Of a DNA stretch of 5,057 nucleotides, positions 1-5,057 are shown in pieces. Location of the stretch: the NCBI GenBank assembly GCA_019309665.1, contig JAFDFV010000401.1:1-5057 (forward strand), in the 5' to 3' direction. The position numbers and the translations under genes are program-made. The notes beneath the pieces were generated by a model. The model did not search any database. It was not told the origin of the DNA and saw nothing but the letters and a program-made list of their open reading frames with translations. This DNA is from Deltaproteobacteria bacterium. Lineage in GTDB: Bacteria; Desulfobacterota; Desulfobacteria; Desulfobacterales; ETH-SRB1. Each line of letters opens with the position of its first letter. Position 1 is the stretch's first letter.

Positions 1-75
1 TCTGTTGGGTTACGGCGTTTGCCAAACATAGTAAACAAAAAGGGAATTGAGGGAAACGGACGAAAAAAACTATGA
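1..75 (+). CDS. Possible C-terminal tail of an upstream gene, partial
   Basis: The frame beginning at base 1 is open for 24 codons and ends at a TGA at 73-75, which overlaps the glnD ATG in the classic ATGA arrangement of translationally coupled operon genes. The visible tail begins SVGLRRLPNIVNKKG and is basic. A G-x-R-R-x-P pattern faintly recalls the very C-terminus of glutamine-dependent NAD+ synthetases (which often end with a GxGRRxPI-like motif), but this is too short and too inexact to name the gene. An open frame of 24 codons can occur by chance. The main support is the stop/start overlap and the lack of a strong Shine-Dalgarno sequence at the usual distance before glnD, which would suit coupling. 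If real, glnD is not the first gene of its operon and the operon promoter lies outside the window. Confidence 0.35.
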   Translation, partial: SVGLRRLPNIVNKKGIEGNGRKKL

Positions 76-2663
76 CCTTAGTATACGACCATGAAAGCCC
101 TTCGGAGAAGTTGCAGAAAAAGAAAAAGCATCTTGTTTCGGATTTCATTAGCGGAAAAGAACGAAGTTTTATGAAACGCCATAGCCGGATTTTAAACGAT
201 TATTTTATGGAAAAATTCAAAAGCAGCATGGTTGATCCTGAAATAATTGACAAAAATCCTTATGCCATAATCGCTCTGGGTGGCTATGGAAGGGAAGAAC
301 AGTGCATTCACTCGGATGTTGATCTTCTTTTTCTTTTTGAAAAAAATGTTCCGGATGAAGCCGAGGATATTATACAGGAAATAGTGTATCCGCTGTGGGA
401 TATAGGTTTAGAGGTGGGGCATTCAACCAGGTCGCTAAAAGAATGTGTAAGCCTTTCAGGAGAAGATTTTGTTGTTTTGAATTCAGTTCTGGATGCGCGT
501 TTTATATGTGGGATGTCTATTTTGTATTCAGAGCTGATGAGACAAATTCGGGAAAAGGTAATAAGGGACAAATCCGACGAAATTATAAAATGGCTTGTTC
601 AAAGCGGTATTAAGCGTCATGGTCGTTTTGGAGACTCTGCATATTTGCTTGAACCAAATATTAAGGAAGGGCAGGGGGGATTGAGAGATTACCACGCAAT
701 GCTGTGGATTGCCCGAATTAAATATAACATTAAACAGCCAAGAGATCTTGAGTATTATGGTCTCCTTTCTCATAGCGAGTTCCGGATTTTAAAAGAGGCG
801 CTTTCGTTTATATGGAATGTAAGAAACCGATTGCATTATATAGCCGGCAGAAAATGTGATCAACTGCATTTTGAGTATCAGACAGAACTGGCCAATGCCC
901 TGAATCTCAGAAAACAAAACGGGCTGCAGCCAGTAGAAAGATTTCTATCAAAATTGCACAGCCGGATGGAGGTTTTGAAACAGCAATACTTGATGTTTAT
1001 TGGTGAACAAGGGTACACAGAAAAGTCAAAGCTGTCAAAAAAACTCAATACACAAACTCAAATAAATGGTCTCGAAGTTAAGAGGGGTATGCTTAATTTT
1101 GTTTCTTCCGAGGCCATACTGGATTCTCCGGATTTGCTGATAAAAATATTTGAAGAAAGCGCTCGCCTGCAAGTTCCATTAAGTTCTGAAGCAAAACGGC
1201 TGTTAAAAGAATTTATATATTTGATTGATGATGATTTCAGAAACGCTTCATTTGCTTTAAAATCTTTTGAAAGGATTTTATTTGCTCCTTCCACAACAAT
1301 TGATGTTTTGAATGATATGTTAAGTACAGGATTTTTAGTGCGGTTTATACCTGAATTTAAAAGTATTGTTAATCGAATCCAGTATGATGAGTATCATATC
1401 TATCCTGTTGCAAGGCATTCATTACTTACCGTAAAGACAATAAAAAAATTCGGTATGCCTGATGAAGATAAAGCTGGAAACCAATTGTGTGGAAGTCTGT
1501 ATAAAGAGCTTTCCAGTAAGAGATTACTGCTTTGGGCAGCTCTTTTCCATGATATTGGGAAAGGAGAACCGACTGGGGGGCATTCACAGAAAGGAGCAAA
1601 AATCGTTAAAGATATACTTAAAAAAAGAGGTTTCAAAAAAAGCGATATAGAAACCATAACATTTTTGATAAATGAACATTTACTTCTTATCAAGACTGCG
1701 TCCAGAAGAGATCTAAATGATGAGGGGACAGTTATTGCCTGTGCCGGAAAGATAAAGGATATAGAACGTTTAATAATGCTTTACCTTCTGACTGTTTCAG
1801 ATTCAATTTCTACCGGTCCAACTGCCTGGAATGAATGGACATCAGCACTTTTAAGAAACCTTTTTCTTACAGTGCTGAACATTTTGAAAAAAGGTGAGCT
1901 GGCAACAGGAGAAGCTGTTGAGACAGTTAATAAGAAAAAAGAGGAAATTTTATTATCTGCATCTTTGCTGCAGGAAAAACAGAAATTAGAGCGGTTTTTC
2001 GAGGTAATGTCGCCGAGATATCTTCTGTACACTTCGGCAAAAGATATATTGGAACATATCAGGCTTTACAAAAAACTTGGGGATACCGATTTTGTCTGGA
2101 AAGTAACGCGAACTTCTGATTCTAACCGTCCAGGCTTATTTTCAAAAATTGCCGGAGTATTTACTTTGAACAGCATCGATATTCTGGATACTCAGGCATA
2201 TACATGGCGAAATAATATAGCCCTTGATATTTTTAAAGTTAAACCACCCCTTGATCAGATTTTTGAAACCGAGCGATGGGATAAAGCAGAAGAGAATCTC
2301 AAATCTGCTCTATCAGACGAGTTGAATCTTGCAGAAGCTCTAAAGGAGAAGATGTCCCCCTATCGAACCTTTAGGCCCCGTACATCACAAAGACCTAACC
2401 GGATAGTTGTAGATAATGAAAGCTCCGTTTTTTTTACAATCATTGAAGTTTTTACCTATGACTTTCCGGGGCTGCTTTTCAGCATTACCGACGCTCTTTT
2501 CAGGTGCGGGCTGGATGTATGGATCTCAAAAATTTCTACAAAGGTTGATCAGGTCGTAGATATTTTTTACGTCAGAGATTTTGATGGCCAAAAGGTTGAT
2601 TCACCCGACCAGGTGGCGGCGATAAAGGATGCAATTGCAGAAGTGTTGCCGGGAAGGGGATAA
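72..2663 (+). CDS. glnD: Bifunctional PII uridylyltransferase / uridylyl-removing enzyme GlnD
   Basis: Cytoplasmic glutamine sensor that attaches UMP to PII (Tyr51) when glutamine is low and removes it when glutamine is high. At 863 aa it is full family length. Domains visible in order: a nucleotidyltransferase domain with the GGYGRxE motif at about 70-75 followed by SDVDL, giving metal ligands D82 and D84; the conserved EPNIKEGQGGLRD block at 194-206 typical of GlnD/GlnE-type transferases; an HD phosphohydrolase domain at about 440-580 with H449, the H493-D494 pair, a later NEH (534-536) and D577; then two ACT domains at about 676-745 (NRPGLF, 685-690) and 788-860 (DFPGLL, 797-802), which bind glutamine. 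The ATG at 72 is the first possible start after an in-frame TGA at 48-50. The best purine-rich Shine-Dalgarno candidate (GAGGGA, 49-54) is about 17 bases upstream, which is far, so initiation may rely on coupling to an upstream gene. It ends in a tandem stop TAATGA. All catalytic signatures are intact, so both activities are expected. Confidence 0.97.
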   Translation: MTLVYDHESPSEKLQKKKKHLVSDFISGKERSFMKRHSRILNDYFMEKFKSSMVDPEIIDKNPYAIIALGGYGREEQCIHSDVDLLFLFEKNVPDEAEDIIQEIVYPLWDIGLEVGHSTRSLKECVSLSGEDFVVLNSVLDARFICGMSILYSELMRQIREKVIRDKSDEIIKWLVQSGIKRHGRFGDSAYLLEPNIKEGQGGLRDYHAMLWIARIKYNIKQPRDLEYYGLLSHSEFRILKEALSFIWNVRNRLHYIAGRKCDQLHFEYQTELANALNLRKQNGLQPVERFLSKLHSRMEVLKQQYLMFIGEQGYTEKSKLSKKLNTQTQINGLEVKRGMLNFVSSEAILDSPDLLIKIFEESARLQVPLSSEAKRLLKEFIYLIDDDFRNASFALKSFERILFAPSTTIDVLNDMLSTGFLVRFIPEFKSIVNRIQYDEYHIYPVARHSLLTVKTIKKFGMPDEDKAGNQLCGSLYKELSSKRLLLWAALFHDIGKGEPTGGHSQKGAKIVKDILKKRGFKKSDIETITFLINEHLLLIKTASRRDLNDEGTVIACAGKIKDIERLIMLYLLTVSDSISTGPTAWNEWTSALLRNLFLTVLNILKKGELATGEAVETVNKKKEEILLSASLLQEKQKLERFFEVMSPRYLLYTSAKDILEHIRLYKKLGDTDFVWKVTRTSDSNRPGLFSKIAGVFTLNSIDILDTQAYTWRNNIALDIFKVKPPLDQIFETERWDKAEENLKSALSDELNLAEALKEKMSPYRTFRPRTSQRPNRIVVDNESSVFFTIIEVFTYDFPGLLFSITDALFRCGLDVWISKISTKVDQVVDIFYVRDFDGQKVDSPDQVAAIKDAIAEVLPGRG

Positions 2664-2710
2664 TGAGTCCTGGTAAAATAAAGAATCAAAAGGAAGGCAA
2701 AAATTTATGA
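2663..2710 (+). CDS. Possible 15-codon linker ORF between glnD and amtB
   Basis: An ATG at 2663-2665 overlaps the glnD stop (TAATG) and opens a frame encoding MSPGKIKNQKEGKNL, ending at a TGA (2708-2710) that overlaps the amtB ATG as ATGA. A purine-rich run GGGAAGGGGA (2651-2660) lies just upstream and could act as a Shine-Dalgarno sequence. The exact fit between the two neighbours is seen directly. That it is translated, or couples amtB translation to glnD, is inference. The peptide is lysine-rich and resembles no family I know. amtB also has its own Shine-Dalgarno sequence inside this mini-ORF, so the arrangement may be chance. Confidence 0.2.
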   Translation: MSPGKIKNQKEGKNL

Positions 2711-3924
2711 TTAATACAGGCGATACAGCATTTATGCTTGTTGCAACAGCTTTAGTTATGTTGATGACACCAGGTTTAGCTCTTTTTTACGGTGGGCTGG
2801 TTCGTTCCAAAAATGTGCTGACAACTGTTTTACAAAGTTTTTTATGTCTTGGCATTGTATCAATAATTTGGTTATTATATGGATACTCTCTTGCTTTTGG
2901 GCCGGATATTGCCGGAGTAATCGGCAATCTCGATTGGGCCTTTCTCAAGGGCGTTGGCCTGTCAACTGGTCCATACTCCGACAGCATCCCGCATCTATTA
3001 TTTTGCGCATTTCAGCTTATGTTCGCTATAATTACACCAGCACTTATTACAGGAGCATTTGCAGAAAGAATGAAATTTTCAGCCTTTATTATTTTTACAG
3101 TTCTTTGGACAACATTTGTATACTTACCTGTATGCCACTGGGTATGGGGCGGTGGCTGGCTCGGAAATATGGGTGCACTTGATTTTGCCGGAGGAACGGT
3201 CATTCATATTAATTCCGGAGCAGCAGCATTGGTTGTCGCTGTTATGTTAGGCAAGAGAAAGGGCTGGGGAAAGGAAGCATTTTTGCCGCATAATCTTCCT
3301 ATGACAGTTTTTGGTGCCGGCATACTGTGGTTTGGATGGTTTGGTTTTAATGCGGGCAGCGCTCTTTCTGCCGGTAAAATAGCAACTATGGCTTTTATGA
3401 CCACTCAGATAGCTTCAGGGACAGCAGCGGTTTTCTGGGTGGCCACAGAATGGATACTTCGCGGTAAGCCTACTGCACTTGGTGCAGCTTCCGGGGCGGT
3501 TGCCGGTCTTGTTGCTATAACACCTGCAGCGGGATTTGTTGGGCCGGTATCAGCACTTATTATAGGACTTATTGCAGGTATTTTATGCTATCTTGCTCTG
3601 ACATTGAAAGACAAATTTGGTTATGACGATGCTCTGGATGTTGTTGCTATACATGGAGCAGGTGGATTATGGGGCGCTCTTGCGACCGGGCTGTTTGCAA
3701 CTACTGCGGTTAATCCCGACGGAGCTGATGGATTGTTCTTTGGAAATCCGAATCAATTTGTCATACAGTTTGCAGGTGCGTTTGCTGCAATTGTATTTTC
3801 TATTACAGTGACGGCAATTATTGTTAAATTTATTGACATGACCATTGGTCTCAGGGTTTCAGATGAAGAAGAAGTTCGGGGGCTTGATCTGTCACAGCAC
3901 AGTGAGGTTGGCTATACATTTTAA
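2707..3924 (+). CDS. amtB: Ammonium transporter AmtB (Amt/Rh family)
   Basis: Inner-membrane channel, trimeric in characterised relatives, that brings ammonium into the cell; 405 aa, with the eleven-helix Amt fold expected. Family landmarks are in place: PGLALFYGGLVRSKN at 22-36, the F106 and F214 gate phenylalanines, W147 and S218 of the external ammonium site, D159, and the twin pore histidines H167 (in HINSG) and H316 (in AIHGAGG). The ammonium transporter signature runs from D159 to R184. The cytoplasmic tail from about 379 (GLRVSDEEEVRGLDL) matches the region that contacts PII in E. coli AmtB. Unlike E. coli AmtB there is no cleaved signal peptide: residue 1 sits a few residues before the first membrane helix, and conserved residues lag mature E. 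coli numbering by only one or two. A Shine-Dalgarno AGGAAGG (2691-2697) lies 9 bases before the ATG. It follows glnD after 43 bases and precedes the PII gene by 31, so PII gating of this channel is very likely. Confidence 0.97.
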   Translation: MINTGDTAFMLVATALVMLMTPGLALFYGGLVRSKNVLTTVLQSFLCLGIVSIIWLLYGYSLAFGPDIAGVIGNLDWAFLKGVGLSTGPYSDSIPHLLFCAFQLMFAIITPALITGAFAERMKFSAFIIFTVLWTTFVYLPVCHWVWGGGWLGNMGALDFAGGTVIHINSGAAALVVAVMLGKRKGWGKEAFLPHNLPMTVFGAGILWFGWFGFNAGSALSAGKIATMAFMTTQIASGTAAVFWVATEWILRGKPTALGAASGAVAGLVAITPAAGFVGPVSALIIGLIAGILCYLALTLKDKFGYDDALDVVAIHGAGGLWGALATGLFATTAVNPDGADGLFFGNPNQFVIQFAGAFAAIVFSITVTAIIVKFIDMTIGLRVSDEEEVRGLDLSQHSEVGYTF

Positions 3925-3940
3925 TTACGAATTTAATATA

Positions 3941-3950
3941 AAGAGGTGAG
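3941..3950 (+). promoter_or_regulatory. Ribosome binding site of the PII gene
   Basis: AAGAGGTGAG lies 5 bases before the ATG at 3956 and is a strong Shine-Dalgarno match. It fixes the PII start and suggests independent, efficient translation of this gene within the operon. Confidence 0.7.
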
Positions 3951-3955
3951 AAACA

Positions 3956-4294
3956 ATGAATAAGATCGAGGCGATCATAAAACCTTTTAAACTCGATGAT
4001 GTAAAAGATATATTAAGTGAAATAGGTGTTCATGGAATGACTATTTCAGAGGTTAAGGGTTGTGGCCGCCAAAAAGGACATAAGGAAATCTACCGTGGTG
4101 CCGAGTACTTGGTTAATTTCATACCAAAAATTAAAATCGAAATAGTTGTTGAAGCAGATAAGACCGACAAGGTTGTTGAAGCTATAAGGAAGGCTTCAAA
4201 CACCGGTAAAATAGGAGATGGAAAGATTTTTGTATTTCCTGTTGAAGAAGCAATAAGAGTGCGCACGGGAGAAAGGGGAAGGGATGCAGTTTGA
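3956..4294 (+). CDS. glnK: Nitrogen regulatory protein PII (GlnB/GlnK family)
   Basis: Small cytoplasmic signal protein, trimeric in the family, that reports nitrogen and energy status by binding 2-oxoglutarate and ATP/ADP; 112 aa, exactly the usual length. Visible: the N-terminal MNKIEAIIKPFKLDDV strand-helix; the T-loop (about 37-55) with Q39 and the uridylylation motif YRGAEY, placing the target at Tyr51 with a second tyrosine at 46; the B-loop TGKIGDGKIFV at 83-93; and the C-loop arginines R101 and R103 in RVRTGE. Tyr51 together with glnD in the same cluster supports control by uridylylation. Linkage to amtB argues for the GlnK role (channel gating), and N54 is GlnK-like compared with E. 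coli, but K3 and the overall sequence are as close to GlnB and the next gene is glnA. The glnB/glnK naming is therefore a matter of convention here. Position 36 is cysteine where E. coli GlnB and GlnK have phenylalanine. Confidence 0.96.
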   Translation: MNKIEAIIKPFKLDDVKDILSEIGVHGMTISEVKGCGRQKGHKEIYRGAEYLVNFIPKIKIEIVVEADKTDKVVEAIRKASNTGKIGDGKIFVFPVEEAIRVRTGERGRDAV

Positions 4295-4322
4295 TTATTA
4301 ATTTAAGTGCAAAATAGTAAAT

Positions 4323-4330
4323 TAAGGAGG
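4323..4330 (+). promoter_or_regulatory. Ribosome binding site of glnA (decides start)
   Basis: TAAGGAGG sits 9 bases before the ATG at 4340, a near-perfect Shine-Dalgarno sequence. An earlier in-frame ATG at 4307 would add 11 residues encoded by the Shine-Dalgarno region itself and has no such site. The MTPKDVLEM start from 4340 also matches the normal GlnA N-terminus. Confidence 0.85.
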
Positions 4331-4541
4331 ATTTTCATAATGACACCAAAAGATGTATTGGAGATGATCAAAGAAAAAGGAGCCAAGGTAGTTGATTTAC
4401 GTTTTCTGGATTTTCCTGGAGTATGGCAGCATTTTACCGTGCCTGTGTGCGAGGTAGATGAGTCTTCATTTGAGGATGGTTTTGGATTTGATGGATCCAG
4501 CATAAGGGGCTGGCAGCCTATTCACGCCAGTGATATGTTAG

Positions 4542-4603
4542 TGATACCGGATCCTGCAACAGCCAGGATGGATGATACCGGATCCTGCAACAGCCAGGAT
4601 GGA
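4542..4603 (+). repeat. Perfect 31-bp tandem duplication inside glnA
   Basis: Bases 4542-4572 are repeated exactly at 4573-4603, each copy beginning TGATACCGGATCC and ending CAGGATGGA; identity extends one further base (T at 4604), then breaks. Because 31 is not a multiple of three it shifts the glnA frame by one base. Each copy encodes the IPDPATARMD segment in its own frame. Confidence 0.97.
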
Positions 4604-5057
4604 TCCATTTTTTGAAGTGCCGACACTTGTTCTTATAGGGAACATAGTAGACCCGCTTACCCGTGAGTCATACTCACGAGATCCCCGTTACATAGCCCAG
4701 AAGGCTGAGGCTTATCTTAAAGGCACTGGGGTAGGGGACACAGCATATTTTGGTCCTGAGGCAGAGTTTTTCATATTTGATGATGTTCGTTTTGAGTCAT
4801 CCAGGAACAAGTCCTTTTATCAGGTTGACTCAATAGAAGGGATTTGGAATGCAGGTAGAGCGGAGAATCCTAATCTGGGATATAAGACCAGGCATAAGGA
4901 GGGATATTTCCCAGTTCCACCCATGGACAAGTTTCAGGATATTCGTACCGAGATGCTGCTTACTTTAGAGGATTTAGGTATAGATGTTGAATGTCAGCAT
5001 CATGAAGTAGCTACAGCCGGTCAGGCAGAGATAGATATGCGTTTTAAGCCTTTGGTG
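4572..5057 (+). CDS. glnA: Downstream open fragment of glnA after the frameshift, partial
   Basis: The shifted frame is closed upstream by a TGA at 4542-4544 and open from an ATG at 4572 (or the second ATG at 4599, MDPFFEVPTL) to the window edge. It encodes GlnA from about residue 68 onward, including the catalytic-domain motifs GPEAEFF and HHEVATAGQAE. Neither ATG has a well-spaced Shine-Dalgarno sequence, so efficient internal restart is doubtful. A product starting here would lack the N-terminal domain, including the Asp50-equivalent that completes the active site between subunits, and would not be expected to work. Treat it as part of the same disrupted gene, not a separate one. Confidence 0.7.
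   Translation, partial: MIPDPATARMDPFFEVPTLVLIGNIVDPLTRESYSRDPRYIAQKAEAYLKGTGVGDTAYFGPEAEFFIFDDVRFESSRNKSFYQVDSIEGIWNAGRAENPNLGYKTRHKEGYFPVPPMDKFQDIRTEMLLTLEDLGIDVECQHHEVATAGQAEIDMRFKPLV

Larger units (their letters stand above)
4340..5057 (+). pseudogene. glnA: Type I glutamine synthetase glnA, frameshifted by a 31-bp duplication and cut by the window edge
   Basis: Glutamine synthetase makes glutamine from glutamate, ammonia and ATP in the cytoplasm. From the ATG at 4340 the frame reads a normal GlnA N-terminus with the GFDGSSIRGW motif (D51, the flexible latch aspartate) up to about residue 76, then leaves the family and stops at a TGA at 4613-4615, giving a 91-aa product. The cause is a perfect tandem duplication of 31 bases. 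Deleting one copy gives a continuous 229-aa frame to the window edge, with GPEAEFF (E130 and E132) and HHEVATAGQAE (E212 and E220), the metal and substrate ligands, in register with the enterobacterial enzyme. About half of the usual roughly 470 residues is present. The adenylylation tyrosine and remaining active-site residues lie beyond the window. It follows the PII gene by 45 bases, fitting an operon. As given, the gene cannot encode an active enzyme. The intact flanking frame on both sides suggests a very recent mutation or an assembly error rather than an old pseudogene. Confidence 0.9.

Noticed and set aside
7..22. Sigma-54-like element upstream of glnD (TGGG ... TTTGC)
   Set aside because: The GG-to-GC spacing is 11 rather than the required 10 bases and the -24 block is poor.
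1400..1693. Antisense open frame of 97 codons within glnD, and similar shorter open frames in other frames across glnD and amtB
   Set aside because: They lie wholly inside well-supported genes, have no plausible ribosome binding sites or family features, and are shadows of the coding strand.
2428..2435. Run of eight T in glnD as a possible phase-variation or frameshift site
   Set aside because: The reading frame is intact through it and on into a complete second ACT domain; such runs are common in AT-rich genes.
2585..2600. Sigma-54-like -24/-12 element (TGGC, then TTG at matching spacing) near the end of glnD, about 100 bases before amtB
   Set aside because: The nearly invariant GC at -12 reads GA, and the element lies inside coding sequence. 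One loose match in 5 kb is expected by chance.
4295..4339. Possible promoter or terminator between the PII gene and glnA
   Set aside because: The 45-base gap is AT-rich but has no convincing -35/-10 pair and no GC-rich hairpin with a T-run; only the glnA ribosome binding site is clear.
4493..4606. Four GGATCC palindromes within about 115 bases of glnA
   Set aside because: One comes from the 31-bp duplication and the others fall on conserved Gly/Asp/Pro/Ser codons, so it reflects coding sequence rather than a cloning junction or binding array. I see no vector sequence.

Overview
The window is a compact, single-strand nitrogen-control cluster, read left to right: glnD (PII uridylyltransferase / uridylyl-removing enzyme), amtB (ammonium channel), a glnB/glnK-type PII signal protein, and the first half of glnA (type I glutamine synthetase), which runs off the right edge. 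The four genes are separated by only 31 to 45 bases, with no visible terminator between them, so they look like one operon. The DNA is AT-rich. The protein styles (a PII with a conserved Tyr51 together with a full NT-HD-ACT-ACT GlnD, and an AmtB with no signal peptide placed before its PII gene) suggest a Gram-negative bacterium. A Desulfobacterota (deltaproteobacterial) lineage is my best guess, but it is inference, not proof.

Layout: bases 1-75 carry what may be the tail of an upstream gene whose TGA overlaps the glnD ATG. Bases 72-2663 are glnD. Bases 2664-2706 form a short linker that also contains a 15-codon mini-ORF joining the glnD stop to the amtB start. Bases 2707-3924 are amtB and 3956-4294 the PII gene. 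From 4340 onward is glnA. There is no gene-free stretch longer than 45 bases between these genes, and I see no RNA genes, CRISPR arrays or mobile elements.

Functionally this is a closed sensing loop. AmtB admits ammonium and glutamine synthetase fixes it into glutamine. GlnD reads glutamine through its ACT domains and adds or removes UMP on PII Tyr51. PII in turn gates AmtB and, in relatives, controls glutamine synthetase activity or expression.

The main anomaly is in glnA: a perfect 31-base tandem duplication (4542-4603) shifts the reading frame after about 75 codons. Removing one copy restores a continuous, fully family-like GlnA with every active-site residue in register. It is either a real, potentially reversible disruption or, at least as likely, an assembly-join artefact. 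I found no credible undescribed system here; the rest is recognisable nitrogen-regulation machinery in an informative arrangement.
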